A stretch of 64,000 nucleotides of DNA from Rhodovulum adriaticum (lineage in GTDB: Bacteria > Pseudomonadota > Alphaproteobacteria > Rhodobacterales > Rhodobacteraceae): contig NZ_SLXL01000005.1 in assembly GCF_004345735.1 (NCBI RefSeq), forward strand, positions 62,001 through 126,000, given 5' to 3'. Within the stretch, counting starts at the first letter, position 1. Each line of letters opens with the position of its first letter. The translations under genes were made by a program, and so were the position numbers. Shown here piece by piece: positions 18,196 through 29,821 of the stretch. The notes below the pieces were generated by a model. That model was not told where the DNA came from, ran no database searches, and saw only the letters and a list, made by a program, of their open reading frames with translations.

Positions 18196-19052
18196 GTCGA
18201 AGCCTCCAGTTGCGCAATCGCGGCTGCCTTGGCCAGCGTTTCCCGTGCGGTAACGATATGCAGATTCTCGACAATGCGGCCATCCACCACAGCGACCCCC
18301 TGGCCGTTTTTCTCGGCCTCTTCAAAGGCGGCGATCTGGCGGCGGGCCAGGTCGATCTCTTCTTCGCTGGGGGCGAATGCGGCGTTGGCGGTGGGAACCT
18401 GGGCAGGGTGGATCAGCGTCTTGCCGTCAAAGCCCAGGTCGCGGCCCTGCTCGCATTCGGCCATCAGCCCCTCCTCGTCCTTGAAGGCGTTGTAGACGCC
18501 ATCGACGGCCACCACACCATGGGCGCGCGCGGCCAGCAGGCAATGGGTCAGGCTGCTCATCATCGCCAGGCGGTCGGGGCGGAACCGGCAGCCCAGCTCC
18601 TTGGCCAGGTCGTTGGTCCCCATGACAAAGCCTTCCAGCCGGGGATGGGCGGCCAGGGCATCGGCGTTCAGGATGCCGCGCGGCGTTTCCATCATCGCCC
18701 ACAGCGGCATGCCCGGCAGCATCTCGGACAGCTCGTCCAGTTGGGCGGTCTTTTCCACCTTGGGCAGCAGCACCGCGTCGGCCCCGGCAAAGGCCATCGC
18801 CTGCACGTCCTTGCGGCCCCATTCGGTGTCCAGCCCGTTGACGCGCACGATCTTGAAGCGCGGGCCATAGCCCCCGGCCTTCAGCGTTTCGGTCAGCAGG
18901 CTGCGCGCGGCGGGCTTTTCCTCGACCGCGACGGCATCTTCCAGGTCAAAGATGATCGCGTCCACGGGCAGGGTCTTGGCCTTTTCCAGGGCGCGCTCTT
19001 TCGAGCCGGGGATATAAAGGACGGAGCGGAACGGGCGGGCGCGTGGATCCAT
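18192..19052 (-). CDS. mcl2: (3S)-malyl-CoA thioesterase, CitE-like (Mcl2)
   Basis: A 286-residue HpcH/CitE-family protein: FRSVLYIPGSKERALEKAKTL (residues 8-28), DAIIFDLEDAVAVEEK, IVRVNGLDTEWG, LWAMMETPRG (catalytic Glu region), GTNDLAKELG (metal-binding Asp), and DGKTLIHPAQV. It resembles Mcl2 of R. sphaeroides, which hydrolyses (3S)-malyl-CoA to malate, the last step of the ethylmalonyl-CoA pathway, more than the 318-residue lyase Mcl1, which begins differently. A citrate-lyase-beta-like or malyl-CoA lyase role is the alternative. It is the first gene of the operon ending in mch and is preceded by two TTGCGCAA palindromes. Confidence 0.78.
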   Translation of the reverse strand: MDPRARPFRSVLYIPGSKERALEKAKTLPVDAIIFDLEDAVAVEEKPAARSLLTETLKAGGYGPRFKIVRVNGLDTEWGRKDVQAMAFAGADAVLLPKVEKTAQLDELSEMLPGMPLWAMMETPRGILNADALAAHPRLEGFVMGTNDLAKELGCRFRPDRLAMMSSLTHCLLAARAHGVVAVDGVYNAFKDEEGLMAECEQGRDLGFDGKTLIHPAQVPTANAAFAPSEEEIDLARRQIAAFEEAEKNGQGVAVVDGRIVENLHIVTARETLAKAAAIAQLEAST

Positions 19053-19076
19053 TGATTCTAACCTCGGGTCATTTTG

Positions 19077-19112
19077 TTGCGCAAACCATCACAGCCGGGA
19101 CATATTGCGCAA
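19077..19112. promoter_or_regulatory. Two TTGCGCAA palindromes upstream of mcl2
   Basis: Perfect 8-bp palindromes TTGCGCAA at 19077-19084 and 19105-19112, centres 28 bp apart, in the 168-bp gap between divergent mcl2 and a small secreted-protein gene. The TTGC-GCAA half-sites resemble the TTGCAA sites at ccr/ecm, so the same acyl-CoA-responsive regulator may act at both loci (inference). Confidence 0.55.
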
Positions 19113-19220
19113 CCCCTATTATGCCGCGTCGCAGAAACGGGCGCGCGCAGGGGTAAGGCGGCATTCACCCCCCCTCGCGCAGGTTTTAGGCCCCCGCACC
19201 TGCCCGAAAGGATCAGCCCG

Positions 19221-19508
19221 ATGCGCCCGCTTCTTGTCGCTGCCGCCCTTGCCCTGCCGATCCCGGCGATGGCCGATCCCTGCGCCCCCCGCGCCGAAGC
19301 GCTGGTGCAGCTTGCACAACACTATGGCGAGGCCTTGCAGGCCACCGGCCTTGTCGGCGATCACGCGCTGGTCGAGCTATTCGCCAATCCCCGCACGGGC
19401 AGCTGGACGATCTTGGCCACCCTGCCCTCGGGGCTGTCCTGCGTGGTCGCGGCCGGCGATGCCTTTGGCGCGGCGCCCGGCGGGGCATTGTCCGATGAGG
19501 AGGCCTGA
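19221..19508 (+). CDS. Small secreted protein of unknown function
   Basis: A 95-residue protein with a Sec signal peptide (MRPLLVAAALALPIPAMADP, cleavage after AMA near residue 16). The mature 79 residues have a conserved-looking core LVQLAQHYGEALQATG, HALVELFANPRTGSWTIL and LSCVVAAGDAF with two Cys (positions about 19 and 75) that could form a disulfide. Similar small periplasmic proteins are annotated hypothetical in Rhodobacterales. GAAAGGATCAGCCCG precedes the ATG. It converges with the frameshifted TauE gene and diverges from mcl2. Confidence 0.65.
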   Translation: MRPLLVAAALALPIPAMADPCAPRAEALVQLAQHYGEALQATGLVGDHALVELFANPRTGSWTILATLPSGLSCVVAAGDAFGAAPGGALSDEEA

Positions 19509-19511
19509 CGC

Positions 19512-21391
<1,880 letters not shown>

Positions 21392-21410
21392 ACCAGCGCA
21401 CGGGCTGCTT

Positions 21411-21442
21411 TGTGATCACATCTTTTGCGGGTGTGATCACAA
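21411..21442. promoter_or_regulatory. Paired GTGATCAC operators upstream of sucC
   Basis: TGTGATCACA at 21411-21420 and TGTGATCACAA at 21432-21442; the GTGATCAC cores are again exactly 21 bp apart, 112/133 bp upstream of the sucC start. This matches the pair upstream of sdhC in sequence and spacing and points to common control of sucC onward by a GntR/FCD regulator. Confidence 0.75.
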
Positions 21443-21548
21443 ACCCCAAAAACATGACGAAATCCCGATAATTCCTGTGGAAAGGCGTTTCGTCGCACCC
21501 CTGTCCTGTGCTTAGAAGTTGGGAAACCAACCAGTACGGGACAGTTGC

Positions 21549-22742
21549 ATGAATATCCACGAGTACCAGGCCAAGGCGCTGCTGCGCAGCTACGGCGCGC
21601 CGGTGTCGGACGGCCATGTGGTCACCCGCGCCGAAGAGGCCAAGACCATCGCCGGCGAACTGGACGGCCCGCTTTGGGTGGTCAAGGCGCAGATCCACGC
21701 CGGCGGCCGCGGCAAGGGCCGGTTCATCGAGGAAGAAGCCGGCGAAAAGGGCGGCGTCCGCATCGCCAAATCGGTGGGCGAGGCCGCCGAACAGGCGCGC
21801 AAGATGCTGGGCCGCACGCTGGTCACGCACCAGACCGGCCCGGCGGGCAAACAGGTCGGCCGCGTCTATATCGAGGACGGCTCGGACATCGAGCGCGAAT
21901 TGTACCTTGCCCTGCTGGTAGATCGGCAATCCAGCCGCGTGGCCTTCGTCTGCTCGACCGAGGGCGGCATGGACATCGAGGATGTCGCCGCCAGCACCCC
22001 CGAAAAAATCCTGTCCTTCAGCGTCGATCCGGTGACGGGGTATCAGCCCTATCACGGCCGCCGCATCGCGTTTTCGCTGGGGCTGGAGGGCCAGCAGGTC
22101 AAGCAATGCGTCCGGCTGATGGGCCAGCTTTACAAATGCTTTACCGAAAAAGACTGTGAGATGCTGGAGATCAACCCCCTGATCGTGACGCAGGCGGGCG
22201 ATCTGAAATGCCTGGACGCCAAGATGGGCTTCGACTCCAACGCGCTGTACCGGAACGAGGATATCCTGGCCCTGCGCGACGAGACCGAGGAAGACCCCAA
22301 GGAGTTGCAGGCGTCGAAATACGACCTGAACTATATCGCGCTGGACGGTGAAATCGGCTGCATGGTCAACGGCGCGGGGCTGGCCATGGCCACGATGGAC
22401 ATCATCAAACTGTATGGGTCCGAACCCGCCAACTTCCTGGACGTGGGCGGCGGCGCCACCAAGGAAAAGGTGACAGAGGCGTTCAAGATCATCACCAGCG
22501 ATCCCAACGTCAAAGGCATCCTGGTCAACATCTTCGGCGGCATCATGCGCTGCGACGTGATCGCCGAGGGCGTGGTCGCGGCCGTCAAAGAGGTCGGCCT
22601 GCAAGTGCCGCTGGTGGTCCGGCTGGAAGGCACCAATGTCGAAAAGGGCAAGGACATCATCAACAATTCCGGCCTGGACGTGATCGCGGCGGATGATTTG
22701 AGTGATGCGGCGGTGAAGATCGTGGCGGCGGTGAAGGGGTAA
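21549..22742 (+). CDS. sucC: Succinyl-CoA synthetase beta subunit
   Basis: A 397-residue ATP-grasp subunit that with SucD makes succinate and ATP/GTP from succinyl-CoA. It begins [20 protein letters not shown], contains [15 protein letters not shown] (nucleotide-binding loop, residues 43-57), [41 protein letters not shown] and [10 protein letters not shown]. Length is standard. The ATG at 21549 is chosen on homology. It heads a transcription unit controlled by the GTGATCAC pair; the usual sucD partner is displaced by an inserted gene. Confidence 0.98.
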   Translation: MNIHEYQAKALLRSYGAPVSDGHVVTRAEEAKTIAGELDGPLWVVKAQIHAGGRGKGRFIEEEAGEKGGVRIAKSVGEAAEQARKMLGRTLVTHQTGPAGKQVGRVYIEDGSDIERELYLALLVDRQSSRVAFVCSTEGGMDIEDVAASTPEKILSFSVDPVTGYQPYHGRRIAFSLGLEGQQVKQCVRLMGQLYKCFTEKDCEMLEINPLIVTQAGDLKCLDAKMGFDSNALYRNEDILALRDETEEDPKELQASKYDLNYIALDGEIGCMVNGAGLAMATMDIIKLYGSEPANFLDVGGGATKEKVTEAFKIITSDPNVKGILVNIFGGIMRCDVIAEGVVAAVKEVGLQVPLVVRLEGTNVEKGKDIINNSGLDVIAADDLSDAAVKIVAAVKG

Positions 22743-22747
22743 GGCAG

Positions 22748-23137
22748 ATGGGTGCCCTCGAAGCAGTAGCAATTATCTGCTTTGTCATTTTGGTCGTCAT
22801 CGTGGTGATGATCAAAGAACAGCGCCTCAGTGATCCGGATCGGCTAGACACAATATACAGCAACCAAATGCAAGATGTTTGTCTCTTGCGAAACGGCCCT
22901 GTATCCGCAGCGCTATTTCGTCAATCTGGAAACCTTTACAGAGACTTGGGACTCTTCGACGACTGGAAATCTGCAATGCACGAGATCGAAACGTCGTTCA
23001 GAAGAGCGAAGATCGACGCCGTATATGTTGTGAAAAACACACCAGACCATTTCGAGGTATTTCGGCTCCATCACTCGCACCGCGGCAAAGCGGAAGGAAA
23101 GAAACTAGGTGGGGCGGTAATCGCCTCCGAGACATAG
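22748..23137 (+). CDS. A+T-rich orphan membrane-anchored protein inserted between sucC and sucD
   Basis: A 129-residue protein that I do not recognise. Residues 4-22 ([19 protein letters not shown]) form one N-terminal membrane helix, followed by a soluble domain with [55 protein letters not shown] and a basic end. Base composition is unlike its neighbours: 57 of 120 bases at 22861-22980 are G or C, against well over 60 percent in sucC and sucD, and codon use is correspondingly relaxed. It starts 5 bp after sucC with AAGGCAG as ribosome site and ends 43 bp before sucD. This looks like a transferred gene that was accepted inside an essential operon. Confidence 0.7.
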   Translation: MGALEAVAIICFVILVVIVVMIKEQRLSDPDRLDTIYSNQMQDVCLLRNGPVSAALFRQSGNLYRDLGLFDDWKSAMHEIETSFRRAKIDAVYVVKNTPDHFEVFRLHHSHRGKAEGKKLGGAVIASET

Positions 23138-23180
23138 TTAATAATGCGCGGAAGCGTGTCAGAGTAAGGAGAACGCCTTC

Positions 23181-24062
23181 ATGGCCGTACTCGTAGACGA
23201 AAACACCAAGGTCATCTGCCAGGGCTTCACCGGCTCGCAGGGCACCTTCCATTCCGAACAGGCCATCGCCTATGGCACGCAGATGGTCGGCGGGGTCACC
23301 CCCGGCAAGGGCGGGCAGACGCATCTGGACCTGCCGGTCTTCAACTCTTGCCACGAGGCGGTGCAAAAGACCGGGGCGAATGCGTCGGTGATCTATGTCC
23401 CCCCGCCCTTTGCCGCAGATTCCATCCTTGAGGCCATCGATGCCGAAATCCCGCTGATCGTCTGCATCACCGAGGGTATCCCGGTAATGGACATGATGAC
23501 GGTGAAACGCGCGCTGGCCGACAGCGATTGCGTGCTGATCGGCCCCAACTGCCCCGGCGTCATCACGCCCGATGCCTGCAAGATCGGCATCATGCCCGGC
23601 CATATCCACAAGCGCGGCAGCGTCGGCGTGGTCTCGCGCTCGGGCACGCTGACCTATGAGGCGGTCAAGCAGACCACCGATGTGGGCCTTGGCCAATCCA
23701 CCTGCGTCGGCATCGGCGGCGACCCGATCAAGGGCACCGAACATATCGACGTGCTGGAATGGTTCCTGGCCGACGATGAAACCGAATCCATCATCATGAT
23801 CGGTGAAATCGGCGGATCGGCCGAGGAAGAGGCCGCCCAGTTCCTGAAGGACGAGGCGAAAAAGGGCCGGTCGAAACCCACCGCAGGCTTTATCGCCGGG
23901 CGCACGGCCCCGCCGGGCCGCCGCATGGGCCACGCGGGCGCGATCGTTGCCGGCGGCAAGGGCGGCGCCGAAGACAAGATCGAGGCGATGAAATCCGCCG
24001 GGATCGTTGTCGCCGACAGCCCGGCCGAACTGGGCCAGGCCGTGCTGAAGGCGATCGGCTAG
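23181..24062 (+). CDS. sucD: Succinyl-CoA synthetase alpha subunit
   Basis: A 293-residue subunit with the CoA-binding Rossmann domain ([20 protein letters not shown], residues 9-28), [12 protein letters not shown], and the phosphorylated His in [16 protein letters not shown] near residue 250, plus [12 protein letters not shown]. It completes the SucCD enzyme. AAGGAGAACGCCTTC precedes the ATG. Confidence 0.98.
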   Translation: MAVLVDENTKVICQGFTGSQGTFHSEQAIAYGTQMVGGVTPGKGGQTHLDLPVFNSCHEAVQKTGANASVIYVPPPFAADSILEAIDAEIPLIVCITEGIPVMDMMTVKRALADSDCVLIGPNCPGVITPDACKIGIMPGHIHKRGSVGVVSRSGTLTYEAVKQTTDVGLGQSTCVGIGGDPIKGTEHIDVLEWFLADDETESIIMIGEIGGSAEEEAAQFLKDEAKKGRSKPTAGFIAGRTAPPGRRMGHAGAIVAGGKGGAEDKIEAMKSAGIVVADSPAELGQAVLKAIG

Positions 24063-24088
24063 AAAGACCGACCGCCAAGGGAGGAACC

Positions 24089-24616
24089 ATGGGCTTTGCA
24101 CGCTCCGTCAGGACATGCCTTGCCAAATACTTCACCTTTTCGGGGCGCGCCTCGCGCCCCGAATACTGGTGGTTCGTGTTGTTCCTGCTGCTGGGCAACG
24201 CCGTGACGGCGGCCATCGACCTGGCCCTGTTCGGGGGGACGCGCAACGTCACCGCTTCCGGCATCTCGGTCCAGTCGAACGGCCCGCTGGCCGCGGCCTT
24301 TGCGCTCGGCACACTTATTCCGGGGCTGTCCGCCGGCTGGCGGCGGATGCACGATACCGGTCGCTCCGGCCTGTTCATGATCTACCCGCTGATCGTGATG
24401 GTCGGCATGGGCAGCTTTGCCGGGCTGGTCGATGGCCTGGACGTATCCGCAGGGAACGAGGCCGCGCAGACGCTGGCCGGTTTCGTCGGCATCGTTCTGA
24501 TCGTCGCGGCGCTGGTTCTGCTGATTTCACCGCTGCTGGTGATCTGGTGGCTGTCCCGCCCCTCGGACCCCGGCCCCAACAAATACGGTCCCAACCCGCA
24601 AGAGGTACTTCAATGA
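24089..24616 (+). CDS. DUF805 membrane protein
   Basis: A 175-residue inner-membrane protein of the DUF805 family: FARSVRTCLAKYFTFSGRASRPEYWWF at residues 3-29 is the family signature, followed by four predicted helices, GWRRMHDTGRSGLF (also typical) and SDPGPNKYGPNP at the end. DUF805 proteins such as YhaH have no settled role. It lies between sucD (26 bp) and sucA (ATGA overlap), so it is cotranscribed with the TCA genes, an arrangement seen in other Rhodobacterales. Confidence 0.88.
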   Translation: MGFARSVRTCLAKYFTFSGRASRPEYWWFVLFLLLGNAVTAAIDLALFGGTRNVTASGISVQSNGPLAAAFALGTLIPGLSAGWRRMHDTGRSGLFMIYPLIVMVGMGSFAGLVDGLDVSAGNEAAQTLAGFVGIVLIVAALVLLISPLLVIWWLSRPSDPGPNKYGPNPQEVLQ

Positions 24617-27585
24617 CCGACCAAAGCGCGAACGACGCCTTTCACGGCACAAGCTTCCTGCAGGGCCACAACGCAGAATATGTCGAACAGCTTTACGCGC
24701 GCTACGCCAACGATCCGGCCTCGGTGGACGAGCAGTGGCAACGCTTCTTCGCCGAGATGGGCGATGACGAGGTGTCCGTCAAACGCGAGGCCGCAGGGCC
24801 AAGCTGGGCCCGCCGCGACTGGCCGCCCGCGCCCGCCGACGACCTGACCGCCGCGCTGGACGGGCAATGGCCCGGTCTACCCCCGGTGCAAGAGGTCAAG
24901 GCAACCGAGACAAAGATCCGCGAGAAGGCCCAGGAAAAGGGCGTCGAGGTCACCGACGACGACATCAAGCGCGCGGTGCTGGACAGTATCCGGGCGCTGA
25001 TGCTGATCCGGGCCTATCGTATCCGGGGCCACCTGGTCGCCGATCTGGACCCGCTGGGGCTGAACAACCCCACGCCGCACCCGGAACTGGACCCCGGTTC
25101 CTATGGCTTTACCGAGTCCGACATGGACCGGCCCATCTTCATCGACAACGTGCTGGGGCTGCAGGTCGCCTCGATCCGCGAGATCCTGACCATCGTCAAA
25201 CGCACCTATTGCGGCACCTTTGCCCTGCAATACATGCATATTTCCGACCCTGAGCAATCCGCCTGGCTGAAGGAACGGATCGAGGGTCTGGGTAAGGAAA
25301 TCAAGTTCACCCGCGAGGGTCGGCGCGCCATCCTGAACAAGCTGGTAGAGGCCGAAGGCTTTGAAAAGTTCCTGCATGTCAAATACATGGGCACCAAGCG
25401 TTTCGGCCTGGACGGGGGCGAGGCGCTGATCCCAGCGATGGAGCAGATCATCAAGCGCGGCGGCGCCCTGGGGGTGCAGGAACTGGTGATCGGGATGCCC
25501 CACCGCGGGCGCCTGTCGGTGCTGGCCAACGTGATGGGCAAACCCTACCGCGCCATTTTCCACGAGTTTCAGGGCGGCAGCTTCAAGCCCGAGGACGTGG
25601 ACGGTTCGGGCGACGTGAAATACCATCTGGGCGCCTCGTCCGACCGGGAATTCGACGGCCACCCGGTCCACCTGTCGCTGACCGCCAACCCCAGCCACCT
25701 GGAGGCCGTGAACCCCGTGGTGCTGGGCAAGACCCGCGCCAAGCAGGAACAGGCCAACGACCATGACCGCAAGACGGTTCTGCCCGTGCTGCTGCATGGC
25801 GACGCGGCCTTTGCGGGCCAGGGTGTCGTTGCGGAATGTTTCGGCATGTCGGGGCTGGTGGGCCATCGCACCGGCGGCACGATGCATATCGTGGTGAACA
25901 ACCAGATCGGGTTCACCACCGCGCCGCATTTCAGCCGGTCCTCGCCCTACCCCACCGATATCGCGCTGATGGTCGAGGCGCCGATTTTCCACGTCAACGG
26001 CGACGACCCCGAGGCGGTAGTCCACGCCGCCAAGGTCGCGACCGAGTTCCGCCAGAAATTCGGCAAGGACGTGGTGATCGACATCTTCTGCTATCGCCGC
26101 TTCGGCCACAACGAGGGGGACGAACCGATGTTCACCAACCCCCTGATGTACAAGAAGATCAAAAAGCACAAGACGACCCTGCAACTGTATACTGAACGGC
26201 TGGTGCAGGACGGGCTGATCCCCGAGGGCGAGATCGAGGACATGAAGGCCGCGTTCCAGGCGCACCTGAACGAGGAATTTGAGGCCGGCAAAGACTACAA
26301 GCCGAACAAGGCCGACTGGCTGGACGGGCGCTGGTCGCATATCACCCGCGGTGGCGGCGATGATTACCAGCGCGGCGATACCGCGATTTCCGAAGAAACC
26401 ATGCAGGCCCTTGGAACCGCCCTGACCACGGTGCCCGACGGCTTCAACCCGCACCGCACCGTGGGCCGCCTGCTGGAAACCAAGAAAGAGATGTTCGCCA
26501 ACGGCAAAGGCTTCGACTGGGCCACCGCCGAGGCGATGGCCTTTGGCTCGCTGCTGACCGAGGGGTACCCGGTGCGCCTGGCCGGGCAGGACAGCGCGCG
26601 CGGCACCTTCAGCCAGCGCCATTCCGCGATCATCAACCAGGACACCGAGGAACGCTATTTTCCCCTGAACCACATCCGCAAGGGACAGGCGAAATACGAT
26701 GTCATCGACTCGATGCTGTCCGAATATGCGGTGCTGGGCTTCGAATACGGCTACAGCCTTGCCGAACCCAACGCCCTGGTGATGTGGGAGGCCCAGTTCG
26801 GCGATTTCGCCAACGGCGCCCAGATCATGTTCGACCAGTTCATTTCCAGCGGCGAACGCAAATGGCTGCGGATGTCGGGCCTTGTGGTCCTGCTGCCCCA
26901 CGGGTTCGAGGGTCAGGGGCCGGAACACTCTTCCGCCCGGCTGGAACGTTTCCTGCAAATGTCGGCCGAGGATAACTGGATCGTCGCCAACTGCTCGACC
27001 CCGGCCAACTACTTTCACATCCTGCGCCGCCAGTTGCACCGCGATTTCCGCAAGCCGCTGATCCTGATGACGCCGAAATCCCTGCTGCGCCATCGCCTGG
27101 CGGTGTCCGAGGCCAAGGCCTTCCTGACCGGCTCTTCCTTCCACCGGGTGCTGTGGGATGATGCGGAAACCCACCGCGCCTCGGATTTCCAGCTCAAGCC
27201 GGATGAGGAAATCAAGCGCGTCGTGATCTGCTCGGGCAAGGTCTATTACGACCTGCTGGAGGAACGCGACGCCCGCGGCATCGACGATGTCTACCTGATG
27301 CGGCTGGAACAGTTCTATCCGTTCCCGGCGCTCAGCCTGGTCAAGGAATTGCAACGCTTCCGCGAGGCAGAGATTGTCTGGTGCCAGGAGGAACCCAAGA
27401 ACCAGGGCGCCTGGACCTTTATCGAACCCAACCTGGAATGGGTCCTGACCCGCATCAACGCCAAGCATGGCCGGCCCCGCTACGCCGGCCGCCCCGCCGC
27501 CGCCTCGCCCGCCACGGGCCTGGCAAGCACGCACAAGGCACAACAAGCCGCGCTCGTGAACGACGCGCTGACCATCGAAGGGTAA
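24613..27585 (+). CDS. sucA: 2-oxoglutarate dehydrogenase E1 component
   Basis: A 990-residue thiamine-diphosphate decarboxylase, first component of the 2-oxoglutarate dehydrogenase complex. The N-terminal SucB-binding segment is present ([17 protein letters not shown]), followed by [14 protein letters not shown], the substrate His motif [14 protein letters not shown] near 295, the TPP motif starting [13 protein letters not shown] near 396 and ending NNQIGFTT near 429, [11 protein letters not shown], and the transketolase-like C-terminal half ([28 protein letters not shown]). Length is typical. It overlaps the DUF805 stop and ends 4 bp before sucB. Confidence 0.98.
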   Translation: MTDQSANDAFHGTSFLQGHNAEYVEQLYARYANDPASVDEQWQRFFAEMGDDEVSVKREAAGPSWARRDWPPAPADDLTAALDGQWPGLPPVQEVKATETKIREKAQEKGVEVTDDDIKRAVLDSIRALMLIRAYRIRGHLVADLDPLGLNNPTPHPELDPGSYGFTESDMDRPIFIDNVLGLQVASIREILTIVKRTYCGTFALQYMHISDPEQSAWLKERIEGLGKEIKFTREGRRAILNKLVEAEGFEKFLHVKYMGTKRFGLDGGEALIPAMEQIIKRGGALGVQELVIGMPHRGRLSVLANVMGKPYRAIFHEFQGGSFKPEDVDGSGDVKYHLGASSDREFDGHPVHLSLTANPSHLEAVNPVVLGKTRAKQEQANDHDRKTVLPVLLHGDAAFAGQGVVAECFGMSGLVGHRTGGTMHIVVNNQIGFTTAPHFSRSSPYPTDIALMVEAPIFHVNGDDPEAVVHAAKVATEFRQKFGKDVVIDIFCYRRFGHNEGDEPMFTNPLMYKKIKKHKTTLQLYTERLVQDGLIPEGEIEDMKAAFQAHLNEEFEAGKDYKPNKADWLDGRWSHITRGGGDDYQRGDTAISEETMQALGTALTTVPDGFNPHRTVGRLLETKKEMFANGKGFDWATAEAMAFGSLLTEGYPVRLAGQDSARGTFSQRHSAIINQDTEERYFPLNHIRKGQAKYDVIDSMLSEYAVLGFEYGYSLAEPNALVMWEAQFGDFANGAQIMFDQFISSGERKWLRMSGLVVLLPHGFEGQGPEHSSARLERFLQMSAEDNWIVANCSTPANYFHILRRQLHRDFRKPLILMTPKSLLRHRLAVSEAKAFLTGSSFHRVLWDDAETHRASDFQLKPDEEIKRVVICSGKVYYDLLEERDARGIDDVYLMRLEQFYPFPALSLVKELQRFREAEIVWCQEEPKNQGAWTFIEPNLEWVLTRINAKHGRPRYAGRPAAASPATGLASTHKAQQAALVNDALTIEG

Positions 27586-27589
27586 ATTC

Positions 27590-29119
27590 ATGTCCACAGA
27601 AGTCCGCGTGCCCACCCTGGGCGAAAGCGTCACCGAAGCCACCGTCGCCACCTGGTTCAAGCAGCCCGGCGACGCGGTCGCCGCCGACGAGATGCTGTGC
27701 GAGCTGGAAACCGACAAGGTCACGGTCGAGGTGCCCGCACCCACCGCCGGCACCCTGGCCGAAATCGTCGCGGCCGAGGGCGAAACCGTGTCGGTCGACG
27801 CGCTGCTGGCCACCATCACCGAGGGCGCGGCTGCCTCTCCGGCGGACACCGGCGGCAAGAGCGTGGCCGAAGAGGCCACCGCCGAGGCCGACCAGGGCGG
27901 TGAAGAGATCGACGTGATGGTCCCCACCCTGGGCGAAAGCGTGGCAGAGGCGACAGTGTCGTCGTGGTTCAAGCAGCCCGGCGACGCCGTCGAACGCGAC
28001 GAAATGCTGTGCGAGCTGGAAACCGACAAGGTCTCGGTCGAGGTGCCCGCCCCGGCAAGCGGCACCCTGGGCCAGATCCTGGCCGGTGAGGGCGAAACCG
28101 TGCAGGCCGGCGGCAAACTGGCCACCATGACCACCGGCGCAGGCGCCCCCGCCTCTACCCCGGCCCCGGAACCCGAGGCCCCGGCCGCCGCATCCGGCGA
28201 CGGCAAGGACGTGGAACACGCCCCCTCGGCGAAAAAGCTGATGGCCGAAAAGGGCCTGTCGCCCGCGGATGTGCAAGGCACCGGCCGTGACGGCCGCATC
28301 ATGAAAGAGGATGTCCAGCGCGCGGCGCAGGCCCCGAAACCCGCCCCCAAACCGGCCGAGGCCCCGAAACCCGCGCCCGCCCCCGATGCGGCCCGCGGCC
28401 CCATCCCGGCCGAGGACGCCGCGCGCGAAGAACGGGTCAAGATGACCCGCCTGCGCCAGACCATCGCCCGGCGGCTGAAGGACGCGCAGAACACCGCCGC
28501 CATGCTGACCACGTATAACGAGATCGACATGTCCGGCGTCATGGCCCTGCGCCGCGAATACAAGGATCTCTTCGAAAAGAAACACGGCGTGAAACTGGGC
28601 TTCATGTCCTTCTTCACCAAGGCGTGCTGCCACGCCCTGTCAGAGGTGCCCGAGGTCAACGCCGAAATCGACGGGACGGAAATCGTCTACAAGAACTTCG
28701 TGCATATGGGCATCGCGGTGGGCACGCCGAACGGCCTGGTCGTGCCGGTGCTGCGCGACGCCCATTCCATGGGCTTTGCCGAGATCGAAAAGAAAATCGC
28801 CGAAATGGGCACCCGCGCCCGCGACGGCAAACTGTCCATGGCGGAAATGCAGGGCGGCACCTTCACCATCTCCAACGGCGGGGTCTACGGCTCGCTCATG
28901 TCCTCGCCGATCCTGAACCCGCCGCAATCGGGCATCCTGGGGATGCACAAGATCCAGGACCGCCCCGTGGTGGTGAACGGTGAAATCGTCATCCGCCCGA
29001 TGATGTACCTGGCCCTCAGCTACGACCACCGGATCGTCGACGGCAAGGGCGCCGTGACCTTCCTGGTGCGCGTGAAAGAGGCGCTGGAGGATCCGAGAAG
29101 GTTGTTGATGGATTTGTAA
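27590..29119 (+). CDS. sucB: 2-oxoglutarate dehydrogenase E2 (succinyltransferase) with two lipoyl domains
   Basis: A 509-residue E2 chain, longer than the usual 400-415 because the N-terminal lipoyl domain is duplicated. The lipoyl Lys lies in [15 protein letters not shown] near residue 43 and again in [15 protein letters not shown] near 145; WFKQPGDAV and [12 protein letters not shown] are identical in both copies, so the duplication is well conserved or recent. A Pro/Ala-rich linker leads to the E3/E1-binding domain ([18 protein letters not shown], 215-245), a second flexible linker, and the catalytic domain ending [12 protein letters not shown] with the active-site His near 476. It follows sucA by 4 bp. 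Two-lipoyl E2 chains are normal for pyruvate dehydrogenase but less so for SucB; the context and catalytic domain make SucB certain enough. Confidence 0.95.
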   Translation: MSTEVRVPTLGESVTEATVATWFKQPGDAVAADEMLCELETDKVTVEVPAPTAGTLAEIVAAEGETVSVDALLATITEGAAASPADTGGKSVAEEATAEADQGGEEIDVMVPTLGESVAEATVSSWFKQPGDAVERDEMLCELETDKVSVEVPAPASGTLGQILAGEGETVQAGGKLATMTTGAGAPASTPAPEPEAPAAASGDGKDVEHAPSAKKLMAEKGLSPADVQGTGRDGRIMKEDVQRAAQAPKPAPKPAEAPKPAPAPDAARGPIPAEDAAREERVKMTRLRQTIARRLKDAQNTAAMLTTYNEIDMSGVMALRREYKDLFEKKHGVKLGFMSFFTKACCHALSEVPEVNAEIDGTEIVYKNFVHMGIAVGTPNGLVVPVLRDAHSMGFAEIEKKIAEMGTRARDGKLSMAEMQGGTFTISNGGVYGSLMSSPILNPPQSGILGMHKIQDRPVVVNGEIVIRPMMYLALSYDHRIVDGKGAVTFLVRVKEALEDPRRLLMDL

Positions 29120-29122
29120 GCA

Positions 29123-29317
29123 ATGCCCGGCGACACAGGAATGAAACCCGGGGATGTCCATTGGGTGGTCGGCGTCAAGGATGCCTATCGCGCCGCCACC
29201 GGGCGCGAAGGCTTCAATTCGACCGAAGCCCGAAAATGGCTCAACGCCAATGGCTTTTCCGTCTTCAGACTGAAACACCCTGTTGATGAAATCGCGGTGG
29301 AGCGCGAAGACCCATGA
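29123..29317 (+). CDS. Small hypothetical protein downstream of sucB
   Basis: A 64-residue soluble protein starting 3 bp after the sucB stop and overlapping the MAPEG start (ATGA). It has GMKPGDVHWVVGVKDAYRAA, EARKWLNANGFSVFRLK and an acidic end. No domain recognised. The tight packing on both sides argues that it is a real, co-translated gene. Confidence 0.6.
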   Translation: MPGDTGMKPGDVHWVVGVKDAYRAATGREGFNSTEARKWLNANGFSVFRLKHPVDEIAVEREDP

Positions 29318-29709
29318 CCCCCGAACTCTACGCCCTCGCCCTCGCCATCCTCGTTCAGGCGGTCCAGTTCACCCTGCTGGCGGTCCCCGCCAATCGGGAA
29401 CTGGGCACCGAATACACCCTCTCGCCGCGCGACGAACCGCCCGCCGACCAGCTCTCGCGCCAGACCTCCCGCGCGCAGCGGGCGCTGAACAACCATTTCG
29501 AGGGGCTGATCCTGTTCACCGCGGCGGTGGTCCTGATCACCGTCTCCGACCAATCCACCTGGTTCACCGCGCTCTGCGCCTGGATCTACCTGGCCGCCCG
29601 CATCGCCTATGTGCCCGGCTATATCCGCGGCTGGGTGCCCGCGCGGTCCTACATCTGGGCGGCCGGTTTCGCGGCCACGATCCTGATGACCCTGGCCGCA
29701 CTGATATGA
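29314..29709 (+). CDS. MAPEG family membrane protein
   Basis: A 131-residue protein of the MAPEG family (membrane-associated eicosanoid/glutathione metabolism), with four helices: LYALALAILVQAVQFTLLAVP, GLILFTAAVVLITVSD, WFTALCAWIYLAARIAYVPGY and SYIWAAGFAATILMTLAALI. The loop RAQRALNNHFEGLILF and AARIAYVPGYIRG are family signatures. Bacterial members are mostly of unknown substrate. It sits between sucB and lpd; its stop abuts copy 4 of the intergenic element. Confidence 0.88.
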   Translation: MTPELYALALAILVQAVQFTLLAVPANRELGTEYTLSPRDEPPADQLSRQTSRAQRALNNHFEGLILFTAAVVLITVSDQSTWFTALCAWIYLAARIAYVPGYIRGWVPARSYIWAAGFAATILMTLAALI

Positions 29710-29781
29710 CCTTCTTCTTGGTCCAAATACCCTCGGGGGGGACGCGCCGCAGGCGCGGCGGGGGGCAGACAGCCCCCCTCT
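29710..29781 (+). repeat. Intergenic element copy 4 with two following hairpins
   Basis: TTCTTCTTGGTCCAAATACC begins two bases after the MAPEG stop codon, followed by a G-run, a hairpin GCGCCGCAGGCGC (29743-29755) and GGGGGCAGACAGCCCCC. The order of motif, G-run and two stems is as in copy 2 while the stem sequences differ, so the pairing is conserved rather than the bases. lpd starts 40 bp later after TAGGAGGCTCC. Confidence 0.7.
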
Positions 29782-29821
29782 CCGCCCAACACCCCACGAC
29801 ACGCCCCGATAGGAGGCTCCA

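Noticed and set aside
18192-19052. Malyl-CoA lyase Mcl1 or citrate lyase beta subunit
   Set aside because: Length 286, the SVLYIPGSKERALEKA start and the DGKTLIHPAQ end fit the Mcl2 thioesterase better than the 318-residue Mcl1, and no citrate lyase alpha or gamma genes are near.
24877-28659. A 1260-codon open frame antisense to sucA and sucB
   Set aside because: High G+C codon bias keeps antisense frames open. The translation is Gly/His/Arg/Val-rich without domains, and both sense genes are certain.
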